64,000 nucleotides of DNA from Xenorhabdus griffiniae (GCF_001028135.1 NZ_LDNM01000049.1:24126-88125); one strand, 5' to 3'; positions 19,622 to 30,982 are shown, numbered from the stretch's first letter. Made by a program: numbers and translations. Notes: generated from the letters alone by a model not told the origin.

Positions 19622-20278
19622 ATGTACCAACATCGGGATTGGCAGGGGATATTGTTGGATTTTCCTGCTAATAAGGTTGTTTGTGTCGGCAGTAATTACG
19701 ACAAGCACATGAAAGAAATGGGTTCTCAATCCACTGAAGAGCCAGTGATATTCATTAAACCTGAAACCGCGTTGTGTGATCTGCGCCAACCTGTTTTCAT
19801 TCCACAGGAATTAGGTGCTGTGCACCATGAAATAGAATTGGCTGTTTTGATTGGTTCGGCACTTAAGAATGCCAATGAAGAGCGAGTCAGTCAGGCGATT
19901 GCAGGCTTTGCAGTTGCACTGGATTTGACATTACGTGATTTGCAACGTGAATTTAAACAATCGGGGCAACCGTGGGAAAAAAGTAAAGCATTTGATCGAT
20001 CATGCCCGATATCGGGATTTATTCCTGTCAATGCTTTTGATGATCCACAAAATGCCGAACTTTCTTTGACAGTAAATGGCCAATTGCGCCAAAACGGCAA
20101 TACGAGTGACATGCGAATGCCTATCATCCCGTTGATTAGCTACATGTCGCGTTTTTTTACCTTACGTCCGGGCGATATTATCTTGACGGGAACGCCTGAA
20201 GGCGTGGGGCCATTGCAATCTGGTGATGTGTTAGATGTTTCTCTCAATGAGTACGTTTTGACAACCAGAGTGATTTAA
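19622..20278 (+). CDS. ycgM: Fumarylacetoacetate hydrolase family protein YcgM
   Basis: A 218-residue FAH-superfamily protein like E. coli YcgM and human FAHD1; relatives act as acylpyruvate hydrolases or oxaloacetate decarboxylase/tautomerases. Metal-binding acidic residues lie in [11 protein letters not shown] and near the start of [12 protein letters not shown]. The C-terminal motif [16 protein letters not shown] is typical. It sits 45 bp after the transglycosylase and just before ycgN, likely in one transcript. Confidence 0.9.
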   Translation: MYQHRDWQGILLDFPANKVVCVGSNYDKHMKEMGSQSTEEPVIFIKPETALCDLRQPVFIPQELGAVHHEIELAVLIGSALKNANEERVSQAIAGFAVALDLTLRDLQREFKQSGQPWEKSKAFDRSCPISGFIPVNAFDDPQNAELSLTVNGQLRQNGNTSDMRMPIIPLISYMSRFFTLRPGDIILTGTPEGVGPLQSGDVLDVSLNEYVLTTRVI

Positions 20279-20298
20279 CACGAGGAGTGACAGAAATT

Positions 20299-20733
20299 AT
20301 GTCTCAACCTTTCTGGCAGGTGAAAACCTTAGAACAAATGACAGATCAAGAGTGGGAAGCGCTATGTGATGGCTGCGGTCAGTGCTGCCTGCATAAGTTG
20401 ATGGATGAGGATACGGATGAAATTTATTTCACCAATGTTGCTTGTAATCAACTGAATATTAAAACCTGCCAGTGCAAGAATTATGAAGATCGTTTCAGAT
20501 ACGAGCCTGACTGCATCAAATTGACCCGTGAGAATATGAACACCTTTGAATGGCTGCCAAAGACGTGTGCCTACCGTCTGATTGGCGAGGGGGGGAAACT
20601 CCTTCCGTGGCACCCACTGGTTAGCGGTTCAAAATCGGCACTGCATGCGGAGCGTATTTCTGTCAGGCATATCGCTGTGCGTGAAGCGGATGTGGTAGAT
20701 TGGGAAGACCATATTTTAAATACACCAATGTAA
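20299..20733 (+). CDS. ycgN: UPF0260 family cysteine-cluster protein YcgN
   Basis: A conserved 144-residue protein with the metal-binding pattern CDGCGQCC near the N-terminus plus further cysteines ([32 protein letters not shown]), suggesting a bound metal or Fe-S cluster; no function is established. ATG 20299 is preferred over an in-frame GTG at 20287, because GAGGAG ends at 20287 and would sit on top of the latter. It follows ycgM by 20 bp. Confidence 0.87.
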   Translation: MSQPFWQVKTLEQMTDQEWEALCDGCGQCCLHKLMDEDTDEIYFTNVACNQLNIKTCQCKNYEDRFRYEPDCIKLTRENMNTFEWLPKTCAYRLIGEGGKLLPWHPLVSGSKSALHAERISVRHIAVREADVVDWEDHILNTPM

Positions 20734-20895
20734 TTATTTTATTATTTGATATGAAAGGGATTTTATATCAAATACATATAATGTAATTACTGGAATTGGC
20801 ATTAATATCGAATTTTTCTCCCGTTTTTCTGACTTTAAGCAGTAAAGAAAAACTGATAACTTGTTTGGTTGAAAGTTAAAAACAAGGAAAGAGAA

Positions 20896-21207
20896 ATGGC
20901 AAGTTATTTGATTCGCGTAGAGCTTTATGGCACGGGTATTGAGGGTTATGAAAAATTACATAAAAGGATGACGGCGAATCAATTCAGCCAATCTATCCGT
21001 TTTCCTAATGGGAAATGGCATCGCCTGCCTGGTGGAACTTATATTGGTAATTCGACGATGGAATCCGAGCAGTTGGCGGAAAAAATCAAATCTATGGCTA
21101 CGCCATTTTCAAACAAAGATCCGTCGATATTTGTTTGCACTTACAGTAACTGGAGTGCATCGTTATATCCCGAAAAACCACATACTGAATCCGGTTCAGG
21201 TGAATAA
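20896..21207 (+). CDS. Small GhoS/DUF2622-like protein
   Basis: A 103-residue protein starting MASYLIRVELYGTG, with AAGGAAAGAG just upstream of ATG 20896. The pattern (short beta strand, helix with YEKLHKRM, the stretch LPGGTYIGNST, a helix EQLAEKIKSMA, then IFVCTYSNWSASLY) suits a ferredoxin-like fold. It reminds me of the DUF2622/GhoS family, whose E. coli member is an endoribonuclease antitoxin, but similarity is judged by eye and is weak. It is monocistronic, closed by its own terminator, and a 27-codon membrane-peptide ORF lies 249 bp downstream. Confidence 0.6.
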   Translation: MASYLIRVELYGTGIEGYEKLHKRMTANQFSQSIRFPNGKWHRLPGGTYIGNSTMESEQLAEKIKSMATPFSNKDPSIFVCTYSNWSASLYPEKPHTESGSGE

Positions 21208-21213
21208 TTTGTT

Positions 21214-21237
21214 AAAAACTACGTATTGTGGTTTTTT
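21214..21237 (+). terminator. Terminator after the GhoS-like gene
   Basis: A 9-bp stem (AAAAACTAC with GTGGTTTTT, loop GTATT, one wobble pair) ends in seven T. Confidence 0.75.
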
Positions 21238-21456
21238 TATGCGTTAGCTTTCCTATTCTGGTCAGTTTTATTACCTGAGCATTGTCTTATTACTATAACA
21301 ACCTGACTAATTTAATACCCTTTGTAATAAATATTAGTCTGGAACTTATGCTGCATACCAAATATATATTAAATGCTGTTTATATTTTTTATGTCAGACA
21401 GTCGGGACCACTACCGTGCAGCTATGGATGTTTGTTTGATAATGAGGGAAAGTAAA

Positions 21457-21540
21457 ATGAAGAACAGATTGATGAGCTATGTAACGTTTGTAGGGGTTTG
21501 GATTACCGTAACATTGACGATTGGTATTATCTTGTCATAA
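21457..21540 (+). CDS. 27-residue single-pass membrane peptide
   Basis: A short ORF with a positively charged start (MKNRLM) and a single hydrophobic span (VTFVGVWITVTLTIGIILS), ending TAA. GAGGG lies eight bases before the ATG. It has its own interval between two terminators (21214-21237 and 21573-21619), as expected for an independently transcribed small protein. It could be a regulatory small membrane protein or a type I/V toxin. No homologue is recognised. Confidence 0.5.
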   Translation: MKNRLMSYVTFVGVWITVTLTIGIILS

Positions 21541-21572
21541 GAACATAAGAGAAATTAACCATAAACCCTGCA

Positions 21573-21619
21573 TTGTCCTGTCTCTTGATCATATTTCATA
21601 GGTCAAGAGACGTGGACAA
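21573..21619. terminator. Strong hairpin between the small ORF and ldhA
   Basis: A long interrupted stem pairs TTGTCC/GGACAA and GTCTCTTGATC/GGTCAAGAGAC around a 10-base loop. It is placed to end the small plus-strand transcript and ldhA from the other side. Confidence 0.7.
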
Positions 21620-21652
21620 CTAATAACCTGCTTTACTCTCTCTTTTTCCAGT

Positions 21653-22648
21653 CTATTCAACAATATTTGGACAAACCTTTCCAGAAACTAATTGCTGAAT
21701 ATTTTGCAAAGTTGTTTCACTGATACTGGTTAAGGCTTCTTCGGTTAAGAATGCCTGATGGCCGGTGAACAGTACATTATGGCAAGAAGACAAGCGGCGA
21801 AAAATATCGTCCTGGATAACGTCATTTGATTTATCTTCAAAGAATAAATCTCTTTCATTTTCATAAACATCCATACCTAACGCACCAATTTTTTGTTGTT
21901 TCAGTGCGTTAATGGCAGCCACGGAATCAATGAGGGCACCTCGGCTGGTATTGATGATCATCACGCCATCTTTCATTTTGGTGAATGCTGTATCATCTAA
22001 TAAATGGTGGTTTTCCGGTGTCATGGGGCAATGCAGGGAGATCACATCTGATTCAGCATATAAAGTGTCCAGGTCCACATATTCCACACCCATATTCAAG
22101 GCTTCAGGATTGGGATAGGGGTCATGTGCCAGTAAACGCATTCCAAAGCCTTTCAGAATCCGCAAAGTAGCAATACCGATTTTTCCTGTTCCGATAATGC
22201 CCGCCGTGCGTTTATACATGTTAAAACCGGTTAACCCTTCAAGGGAAAAATTGGCATCGCGGGTGCGCTGGTAGGCGCGGTGGATACGTCGATTAAGACA
22301 CAACATCAACCCAACAGTATGTTCAGCAACGGATTCAGGGGAATAAGCAGGCACTCTAACAACCTGAATACCTAATTCTTTCGCTGCATCCAGATCGACA
22401 TTGTTAAATCCGGCACAGCGTAGTGCCAGGATTTTGATATTCATCTCTGCCAGTTCTTGCAGCACTTCCCGTCCACCATCATCATTGACGAAAATACATA
22501 TGGCATCCGCACCAACGGCATTTTTGGCAGTTTGTGGACTTAAAGGAAAATCAAGAAACTCGATATGATAATCAAAACCAGGTTTTTGGTTGAGCATTTC
22601 AAAATGCTTACGGTCATACTGCTTTGTACTGTAAACAACCAGTTTCAT
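21653..22648 (-). CDS. ldhA: Fermentative D-lactate dehydrogenase LdhA
   Basis: LdhA reduces pyruvate to D-lactate with NADH under fermentation. The 331-residue product matches the family (E. coli 329). The Rossmann motif is GIIGTGKIGIATLRIL. The catalytic Arg (NTSRGALID), Glu (in DVYENERDL) and His (FTGHQAFLT) are present. It diverges from ydbH, as in E. coli. Confidence 0.95.
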   Translation of the reverse strand: MKLVVYSTKQYDRKHFEMLNQKPGFDYHIEFLDFPLSPQTAKNAVGADAICIFVNDDGGREVLQELAEMNIKILALRCAGFNNVDLDAAKELGIQVVRVPAYSPESVAEHTVGLMLCLNRRIHRAYQRTRDANFSLEGLTGFNMYKRTAGIIGTGKIGIATLRILKGFGMRLLAHDPYPNPEALNMGVEYVDLDTLYAESDVISLHCPMTPENHHLLDDTAFTKMKDGVMIINTSRGALIDSVAAINALKQQKIGALGMDVYENERDLFFEDKSNDVIQDDIFRRLSSCHNVLFTGHQAFLTEEALTSISETTLQNIQQLVSGKVCPNIVE

Positions 22649-22894
22649 AACAACATCTCCACTCAGTAACTATAAAATCATTCGAGCCATTCATTAAATT
22701 CACTTTGCTGCAAAAACGGCTTGCAATCATGATGTCTCCTGAAGGTTCTAAGCGTTATCTTTCGCTATACTCGAATAAATCGCCGGATAAGCTATTCATA
22801 GGGATAGCTTGTATAATAAATCGGCTTAGAGCCTGATATGAGATTATCATAACAGGAAGTTGTTCTCAGGTTGACAAGATGAGATAAGGATTTA

Positions 22895-25519
22895 ATGGCA
22901 AAAATACTCAAAATGTTTGCAGTGATGGGGATACTGCTGGCGTTATTGGTGTCGATGGGATGGTATACACTTCCTCGCTGGTTACCATTGCTTGCCAGTT
23001 ATTGGTTGCCACAAGGAATCACTTTTTCGTTGAGCCAACCTCGGTGGAAGAACAGTGAATTGTGGTTAGATGAATTGTCATTGCAAGCGAAAGAGTGTGA
23101 ATGGATCAACGTCTCCGGGCTATCTGTGGAATATTTATCCGGGGAAAATAGTGAAAATCGCCGCTGGAACATTCATGTCGCCAATATTGACAGCCAGAAC
23201 CAATGCCTGGCGCAACTCCCTGTAACAGAAGGGCAATCAGCCCCATTATCAGTGCAAGAGATATTATCTGCGATACCTTCGGTTAATCTTACTGTTGATC
23301 GACTGGCTCTTATGCCCTGGCAGGAGTTTGCTGGCAGATTTCAATTTAGCTCATCATCTCAGGGGCAAGTTTTCTCTTATCAGAGTGAAAAATTAAAACT
23401 CAATGCGCATATTGCAGACAAACAGGAACTCATTGTTCAGCGTTTTATTGTGAAGTTGCCTGAACAGGTGATGTCCTTGAATGGAAATATCGCATTACCC
23501 TTGAATACTGCAACGCTTCCAGAACAAGGCCAAATCATAGCGCACTTATCTCTGAGCCAATATCCCGATCCGTTGCAACTGATATTGAATTGGCAGGAAC
23601 AGAGTGGGTTGCTCACCGTGATTGAAGGAAAAAATCAGCGGGTATTGGCAGAATTACCCTGGTCATTTGATGAGTCGCAGTTCCAGATTGTTAATGGAAA
23701 ATGGCAATGGTTGGAGAGTAATCAAGCGTTGTCTGGAAGGGTGAATATTACACTTGAACAATGGAAAAAAGGTTTGTCAGGTATGTTCGTCAGTGGACGG
23801 GTAAATCTGGTCACCCAAAATGAGCAGGGTAAAGGTAATGTTGTTCTTTCCGTGAAACCAACGCCAGTCAATATAACCAATGCTCATATTCCGTTTCAGT
23901 TTACCGGGCAAATGAATCGTGGTCGGATGGTCATGACCATGTCATTGCCTGCCATTATTACAGGGCCATTGGTTGATCCTAAAATCACTTTTCGTCCAGG
24001 TGCCCTGTTTCGGGCATGGGGGAAGGTCAGTGAAACATTTACGGTCAAGGAAGCCAGATTACCTTTGGCGGGTACTTATTTGACTCGTGATGGCTTTACT
24101 GGCCGTCTTCAAGCCATTGTGATGGCACAAGACCGTTATTGGGGGGAATTTAAGCTACATCTGGATGGTTGGGCAAAAGATTTTATACCCGATCAGGGAA
24201 ATTGGCATTGGCGTTATTGGGGGAATGGGCATTTACCGCCATTACAAGCTAACTGGGATATCGCTGGCAGAGGCAGTTGGAATCAATCAAAGATAACAGT
24301 AGAGAAGTTAAATACCGGCTTTGATCTTATCCAATATGGTCTTGTGAAGATGAAAGCACCGCGCTTACAACTGACAAATTCGTTAATTTGGGAGAGGATG
24401 GCAGATCGCCCTAATTTAACGGGAGATTTACAATTGTCTGCCCAGAAAACAGAATTTCGTTCTGGTGGTTTTTTGCCTGCCTTTGATTTTAAGGCCACGC
24501 TTACAGGAGCATCTCCAGATAACTTTATGTTGAATGGCAAACTGTACTCTAACGGCATTGGTCCCATTCCTTTTTATGGTCGTTGGGATGGAGAGCGATT
24601 GAGGGGAGAAGCCCGCTGGCCGAGGCAATCTTTATTAGCCTTTCAATCTCTAATTCCGTCAGATTTGGGTATTACCGTACTTGGTGGAACTATTTATGCT
24701 CAGGCCGCTTTTTCTGCAACAAAGGGGCAAGGATTGCGGGCGGGGGGGCATTGGGTGGTCAAAAATGCGGGTATGTGGCTGAAAAATGGGGAAGTGAATG
24801 ATCTGGATTTTGTTTTACCGTGGCGTTTACAGGGGCACACGTGGCAATTAGGGCTGGGATCTCCCGTTCAGTTGCGGATCAAAGCCATTAAGGGGCTGTT
24901 TGATATGCAAAATGTAACAGCTGATCTGCTGGGTTACTACCCAGCCACGGACGGACAACCATTGACGTTGACCAATGTGAATGTGGATATGCTGGATGGG
25001 AAATTGGCAATGGATCAATTACAGATCCCACAAAAAGAAGCCGCTGTATTACGGTTTAACAAACTGAATTTGAGTAAATTGTTTGGCATATTAAAAGTCA
25101 AACAAATGGCGATGTCAGGAAAAATCAGTGGTGAATTACCCGTATTATTAAATGATAAACGCTGGATTATTCAACGGGGATGGCTAGCCAATGAGGATTA
25201 TCTGACATTAAGGTTGGATAAGGATACAGTTGATTCTATAGGAAAAAATGACTTATCGGCAGGTATGGCAATGGATTGGCTGCGTTATTTAGAAATCGAC
25301 CGTTCAAAAGCGTATGTTACGCTCGATAATTTGGGGATCTTAACATTGCATTCAGAAATTAGTGGTGTAAATCCTGTGGTGGATAGAAAACGTGAAGTGA
25401 GGCTTAACTATCATCATGAGGAAAATATTTTTCAATTATGGCGTAGCCTGCGTTTTGGCAGTAACTTGGAAGAATGGTTGCAGAAAAATATATCTGTAAT
25501 GGGTGGGAGTGATAAATGA
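22895..25519 (+). CDS. ydbH: Intermembrane lipid-transport protein YdbH (AsmA-like)
   Basis: YdbH is one of three partly redundant AsmA-like proteins (with TamB and YhdP) thought to bridge the inner and outer membranes and carry phospholipids. The 874-residue product has one N-terminal TM anchor (about 5-28) and a long beta-rich body with the DUF/dicarboxylate-carrier C-terminal domain typical of the family. Its stop overlaps the ynbE start (ATGA), fitting the known YdbH-YnbE partnership, in which YnbE multimers complete the bridge at the outer membrane. Confidence 0.92.
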   Translation: MAKILKMFAVMGILLALLVSMGWYTLPRWLPLLASYWLPQGITFSLSQPRWKNSELWLDELSLQAKECEWINVSGLSVEYLSGENSENRRWNIHVANIDSQNQCLAQLPVTEGQSAPLSVQEILSAIPSVNLTVDRLALMPWQEFAGRFQFSSSSQGQVFSYQSEKLKLNAHIADKQELIVQRFIVKLPEQVMSLNGNIALPLNTATLPEQGQIIAHLSLSQYPDPLQLILNWQEQSGLLTVIEGKNQRVLAELPWSFDESQFQIVNGKWQWLESNQALSGRVNITLEQWKKGLSGMFVSGRVNLVTQNEQGKGNVVLSVKPTPVNITNAHIPFQFTGQMNRGRMVMTMSLPAIITGPLVDPKITFRPGALFRAWGKVSETFTVKEARLPLAGTYLTRDGFTGRLQAIVMAQDRYWGEFKLHLDGWAKDFIPDQGNWHWRYWGNGHLPPLQANWDIAGRGSWNQSKITVEKLNTGFDLIQYGLVKMKAPRLQLTNSLIWERMADRPNLTGDLQLSAQKTEFRSGGFLPAFDFKATLTGASPDNFMLNGKLYSNGIGPIPFYGRWDGERLRGEARWPRQSLLAFQSLIPSDLGITVLGGTIYAQAAFSATKGQGLRAGGHWVVKNAGMWLKNGEVNDLDFVLPWRLQGHTWQLGLGSPVQLRIKAIKGLFDMQNVTADLLGYYPATDGQPLTLTNVNVDMLDGKLAMDQLQIPQKEAAVLRFNKLNLSKLFGILKVKQMAMSGKISGELPVLLNDKRWIIQRGWLANEDYLTLRLDKDTVDSIGKNDLSAGMAMDWLRYLEIDRSKAYVTLDNLGILTLHSEISGVNPVVDRKREVRLNYHHEENIFQLWRSLRFGSNLEEWLQKNISVMGGSDK

Positions 25520-25740
25520 TAACGAACATTGGATTCAGGTTGTCAACGGTCAGAAGGGGTGTGATGTTGGTCAGTGTAGCCTTATTCAGTATGGCATTGA
25601 TGGGCTGCATCAGGCTGGAAATGGCAACCCCGGATAAGCCTATCAACATCAATATGAATGTCAAAATTGAGCACGAAATTCATATTAAAGTTGACAGGCA
25701 AATTGAAGATATGCTTAAAAACAATTCTAACTTATTCTAA
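25516..25740 (+). CDS. ynbE: YnbE family outer membrane lipoprotein
   Basis: YnbE is a small outer membrane lipoprotein that partners YdbH. The C-terminal part PININMNVKIEHEIHIKVDRQIEDMLKNNSNLF contains the family core. The start at 25516 overlaps the ydbH stop by ATGA and gives 74 residues with an Arg-Arg n-region and lipobox ALMGC. ATG 25564 is an alternative (58 residues) closer to the length in E. coli (61). Confidence 0.88.
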   Translation: MITNIGFRLSTVRRGVMLVSVALFSMALMGCIRLEMATPDKPININMNVKIEHEIHIKVDRQIEDMLKNNSNLF

Positions 25741-25749
25741 GGCTAACAC

Positions 25750-26070
25750 ATGAAAAAAGTAGGAACGATATTTCTGTTAAGCCTGTTATTCAGTTCTTTT
25801 GCCATGGGCATGACGTTGAATGAAGCAAAACAACAGGGGCTGGTGGGTGAGACATTCAGCGGCTATCTGGCACCGGTAAAAAACACTCAAGATGCTCAAT
25901 CAGTCGTGGAAAGAATTAATGATGAACGACAAAAGAAATATACTGAGATCGCGGCTCAAAACAACATGACGACAGAACAAGTTGCCAGGATGGCAGGAGA
26001 GAAGTTGGTAAACCGAGCAGCCTCTGGAGAATATGTGCTCAGTATTAATGGTCATTGGGTGCAGAAATAA
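25750..26070 (+). CDS. ydbL: YdbL family periplasmic protein (DUF1318)
   Basis: A 106-residue secreted protein with a signal peptide (MKKVGTIFLLSLLFSSFAMG) and the DUF1318 core (LNEAKQQGLVGETFSGYLAPV, ERINDERQKKY, YVLSINGHWVQK). It is the third gene of ydbH-ynbE-ydbL, nine bases after ynbE, and is thought to modulate the YdbH-YnbE interaction. Confidence 0.9.
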   Translation: MKKVGTIFLLSLLFSSFAMGMTLNEAKQQGLVGETFSGYLAPVKNTQDAQSVVERINDERQKKYTEIAAQNNMTTEQVARMAGEKLVNRAASGEYVLSINGHWVQK

Positions 26071-26071
26071 A

Positions 26072-26105
26072 CGCGCCCGTTTGGCGCGCTATCTCATTTT
26101 TCTTA
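26072..26105 (+). terminator. Terminator after ydbL
   Basis: A 6-bp GC stem (CGCGCC with GGCGCG, loop CGTTT) is followed by a T-rich stretch after eight bases, between convergent ydbL and azoR. Confidence 0.55.
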
Positions 26106-26127
26106 TGGGATATTTTATTGAACGATC

Positions 26128-27067
<940 letters not shown>

Positions 27068-30000
27068 GTGGAATCACCGTTGACAGCACCATTTGCTGAA
27101 TTATCCGCTGAACTTGATCACACACCGCTGCGCGATCAGTTCCGTTTAAAAAAACGTCTGCATGGCGCAGCAAAAATTAAGAATCAAGTCTCCTTGCAGG
27201 CTGTAGTACAATCCATTGCGGCGGATATAGCGACTGCAAAACAGAAAGTCATGAATCGCCAGGCTGCATGTCCTTCGGTTCAATATCCTGAAAACCTGCC
27301 GGTTAGCCAGAAGAAAGCAGATATTTATAAAGCTATTCGGGATAATCAGGTTGTTATCATTGCCGGGGAAACCGGTTCAGGTAAAACAACTCAGATCCCC
27401 AAAATCTGCCTTGAATTGGGAAGGGGAGTCAAAGGGCTGATCGGCCATACCCAGCCTCGTCGTTTAGCTGCACGTGCGGTTGCTAACCGTATTGCGGATG
27501 AACTGGAAACGCCGCTTGGCTCGACGGTCGGTTATAAAGTTCGTTTTAATGATCAGGTCAGTGAAAATACGTTGGTCAAATTGATGACTGACGGTATTCT
27601 GCTGGCAGAATTGCAGCAAGATCGTTTGTTATTGCAATATGATACGTTAATTATCGATGAAGCTCATGAACGCAGCTTGAATATTGATTTTATCCTCGGT
27701 TATCTGCGCCAATTACTGCCAAAACGCCCGGATCTGAAAGTCATCATTACCTCAGCAACTATCGATCCTGAACGCTTTTCCCGTCATTTTAACACTGCTC
27801 CGATTATCGAAGTATCTGGACGTACTTATCCGGTAGACGTGCGTTATCGTCCTGTGGCGGGTGAGGATAATGATCGCGACCAGCTTGAAGCCATTATTGA
27901 CGCAGTGGATGAATTAGGGCGTGAAAGCTCAGGTGACATACTGGTATTCATGAGCGGTGAACGTGAAATTCGTGATACGGCGGATGCCCTCAACAAGCAA
28001 AATTTCCCACATACCGAAATCTTGCCACTTTTTGCACGGTTGTCTAACAGCGAACAGAACAGAATATTTCAGCCCCATGTCGGTCGCCGCATTATTTTGG
28101 CAACCAACGTGGCGGAAACGTCACTGACTGTACCAGGCATCAAATACGTGATCGATACCGGTTTTGCACGTATTAGCCGATACAGCTATCGCACCAAAGT
28201 GCAGCGCTTGCCAATAGAACCGATATCGCAGGCATCAGCCAATCAGCGAAAAGGGCGTTGTGGCCGTGTTTCGGACGGAATTTGTATTCGCCTTTATTCG
28301 GAAGAGGATTTTTTGTCACGCCCGGAATTCACTGATCCTGAAATTCTGCGTACCAATCTGGCCTCCGTTATTTTGCAAATGACCGCCATTGGCTTGGGCG
28401 ATGTCAGTGCCTTCCCATTTGTTGAAGCACCGGATAAACGCAATATCCAGGATGGTGTTCGCCTGTTGGAAGAGTTGGGGGCTATTGATCCAGAGTCATT
28501 GTCAGAAGGGCGTTACCGACTGACTCCAATGGGACGACAATTAGCCCAGTTGCCTATCGATCCCCGTCTGGCACGTATGGTACTGGAAGCTAAGGTACAT
28601 GGTTGCGTTCGCGAAGTGATGGTGATTACTTCCGCATTGTCAATTCAAGATCCACGGGAAAGGCCGTTGGAAAAACAGCAGGCTTCTGATGAAAAACACC
28701 GTCGTTTTGCGGAGAAGGATTCAGATTTCATCGCCTTCCTCAAGCTGTGGGATTTTCTGGTGGAACAGCAGAACGCGCTTTCCAGTTCCCAATTCCGTAA
28801 ACTTTGTCGGCAGGATTATCTGAATTATCTTCGTGTCAGGGAATGGCAGGATATTTATACTCAGCTCCGGCAAGTTGTGAAAGAAATTGGGCTGCCGATT
28901 AACAGTCAGGAAGCCGATTATCGCAGTATCCATGTTGCCTTGTTGGCGGGGTTGTTATCCCATATTGGCCAGAAAGATACGGATAAACAGGAATATACCG
29001 GTGTGCGTAATGCCCGTTTTTCTGTTTTCCCTGGCTCTGGACTATTTAAAAAACCACCAAAATGGGCGATGGTAGCTGAATTGGTGGAAACCAGCCGCTT
29101 GTGGGGACGTATTGCCGCCCGCATCGAGCCAGAATGGGTAGAGCCATTAGCGGCCCATTTAATCAAAAAGCATTATAGTGAACCGCACTGGCAGAAGTCT
29201 CAGGGGGCGGTAATGGCAACCGAAAAAGTCACCTTATATGGTTTGCCCATTGTGCCGGGTCGCCTGGTCAATTACAGCCGGATCGATCCGATGTTGTGCC
29301 GCGAATTATTTATCCGCCATGCACTGGTAGAAGGTGACTGGCAAACTCGACATTCATTTTTCCGCGCTAATTTGAAATTACGTGAAGAAGTAGAAGAACT
29401 GGAACATAAATCTCGCCGACGAGATATTTTGGTGGATGATGAAACCTTGTTCATTTTCTATGATCAGCGTATTGGCAGAGACGTTGTATCGTCACGCCAT
29501 TTTGATCAGTGGTGGAAAGTCGCCAGCAAAGATCAGCCGGAATTGCTCAACTTTGAAAAGAGTATGTTAATCAAAGGAGACGCAAATAAAGTCAGTGCGC
29601 TGGATTACCCAAATTACTGGTATCAGGGTAACTTGAAATTCCGTTTGAGTTATCAATTTGAACCGGGAACCGATGCTGATGGCGTAACAGTACATATTCC
29701 TTTACCGGTATTGAACCAAGTCAAAGATGAAGGATTTGATTGGCAAATTCCGGGAATTCGCCATGAATTGGTTGTTGCGTTGATTAAATCATTGCCAAAA
29801 CCAATACGTCGTAATTTTGTTCCGGCACCTAACTATGCGCAAGCATTCCTGGAGCGTGTGACACAACCTCAGATCCCTTTACTGGATAGCCTTGAGAAAG
29901 AATTACGCCGCATGACCGGTGTGACGGTGTCACGTGATAACTGGCAATTAGAACAAGTGCCTGATCATTTAAAGATCACATTCCGCATTATTGGAGAGAA

Positions 30001-30982
30001 GAAAACAGGTGAAAAAAATCAACCGCTAGCGGAAAGCAAAGATCTGTCAGCATTGAAACTGAAATTGAAAGAAAAAGTTCAGGAAACTCTTTCGGCAGTT
30101 GCAGATAATGGCATAGAGCAAAATGGGTTACATATCTGGAGCTTTGGGGCATTGCCTGAATGTTATGAGCAGAAGCGCGGAGGCTATTCTGTTAAGGCAT
30201 TTCCGGCATTGGTGGACGAAAAGGACAGCATCGGTATTAAACTGTTTGAAACCGAATCTGAACAGCAGAATGCAATGTGGGCAGGAACACGTCGCCTGTT
30301 ACTGCTGAATATTCCATCGCCGATTAAATACTTGCATGAAAAATTACCGAACAAATCTAAACTGGGGCTGTACTTCAATCCATATGGAAAAGTGTTGGAT
30401 TTGATTGATGATTGTATTTCCTGTGGTGTTGATAAATTGATCGCAGAAAATGGTGGGCCAGTCTGGGATGAACAGGCATTTTCCGGTTTGCATGATAAAG
30501 TTCGTGCCAATTTGAATGACGCAGTGGTTGATATTGCCAAACAAGTAGAGCAGATCCTGACTGCGGTCTTTAATATCAACAAGCGCCTGAAAGGGCGGGT
30601 GGATATCTCTCTCGCGTTGGCATTATCCGATATTAAAGAACAAATTTCCGGTCTGGCCTTTAATGGCTTTGTGACTTCGCACGGCTGGAAACGCCTGACA
30701 GATGTTTTGCGCTATTTGAATGGTATCGAACGGCGATTGGAAAAATTGGCGGTAGATCCTAATAAAGATAGGGCGCATATGAGCAGGGTTGAGCATATCC
30801 AGCGTCAATGGCAACAATGGTTGGCAAAACTGTCTGTTCAGCAGAAGCAGTTAGCGGAAGTCGAAGAAATTCGTTGGATGATTGAAGAACTTCGGATTAG
30901 CCTGTTTGCCCAACAACTGGGTACTGCGTATCCAATATCAGATAAGCGTATTTTACAGGCGATGGAAAATATCGCATCGTGA
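27068..30982 (+). CDS. hrpA: ATP-dependent RNA helicase HrpA
   Basis: HrpA is a DEAH-box RNA helicase that helps rescue stalled or collided ribosomes and processes some mRNAs. GTG 27068 was chosen: AAGGA ends eight bases before it and the resulting 1304 residues fit E. coli HrpA (1300); an earlier TTG in frame at 27014 has no supporting site. Walker A is AGETGSGKTTQIPK, the DEAH motif IIDEAHERSLN, motif III TSATID and motif VI SANQRKGRCGRVSDG. HA2, OB-fold and a long DUF3418 C-terminal region follow. Confidence 0.94.
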   Translation: MESPLTAPFAELSAELDHTPLRDQFRLKKRLHGAAKIKNQVSLQAVVQSIAADIATAKQKVMNRQAACPSVQYPENLPVSQKKADIYKAIRDNQVVIIAGETGSGKTTQIPKICLELGRGVKGLIGHTQPRRLAARAVANRIADELETPLGSTVGYKVRFNDQVSENTLVKLMTDGILLAELQQDRLLLQYDTLIIDEAHERSLNIDFILGYLRQLLPKRPDLKVIITSATIDPERFSRHFNTAPIIEVSGRTYPVDVRYRPVAGEDNDRDQLEAIIDAVDELGRESSGDILVFMSGEREIRDTADALNKQNFPHTEILPLFARLSNSEQNRIFQPHVGRRIILATNVAETSLTVPGIKYVIDTGFARISRYSYRTKVQRLPIEPISQASANQRKGRCGRVSDGICIRLYSEEDFLSRPEFTDPEILRTNLASVILQMTAIGLGDVSAFPFVEAPDKRNIQDGVRLLEELGAIDPESLSEGRYRLTPMGRQLAQLPIDPRLARMVLEAKVHGCVREVMVITSALSIQDPRERPLEKQQASDEKHRRFAEKDSDFIAFLKLWDFLVEQQNALSSSQFRKLCRQDYLNYLRVREWQDIYTQLRQVVKEIGLPINSQEADYRSIHVALLAGLLSHIGQKDTDKQEYTGVRNARFSVFPGSGLFKKPPKWAMVAELVETSRLWGRIAARIEPEWVEPLAAHLIKKHYSEPHWQKSQGAVMATEKVTLYGLPIVPGRLVNYSRIDPMLCRELFIRHALVEGDWQTRHSFFRANLKLREEVEELEHKSRRRDILVDDETLFIFYDQRIGRDVVSSRHFDQWWKVASKDQPELLNFEKSMLIKGDANKVSALDYPNYWYQGNLKFRLSYQFEPGTDADGVTVHIPLPVLNQVKDEGFDWQIPGIRHELVVALIKSLPKPIRRNFVPAPNYAQAFLERVTQPQIPLLDSLEKELRRMTGVTVSRDNWQLEQVPDHLKITFRIIGEKKTGEKNQPLAESKDLSALKLKLKEKVQETLSAVADNGIEQNGLHIWSFGALPECYEQKRGGYSVKAFPALVDEKDSIGIKLFETESEQQNAMWAGTRRLLLLNIPSPIKYLHEKLPNKSKLGLYFNPYGKVLDLIDDCISCGVDKLIAENGGPVWDEQAFSGLHDKVRANLNDAVVDIAKQVEQILTAVFNINKRLKGRVDISLALALSDIKEQISGLAFNGFVTSHGWKRLTDVLRYLNGIERRLEKLAVDPNKDRAHMSRVEHIQRQWQQWLAKLSVQQKQLAEVEEIRWMIEELRISLFAQQLGTAYPISDKRILQAMENIAS

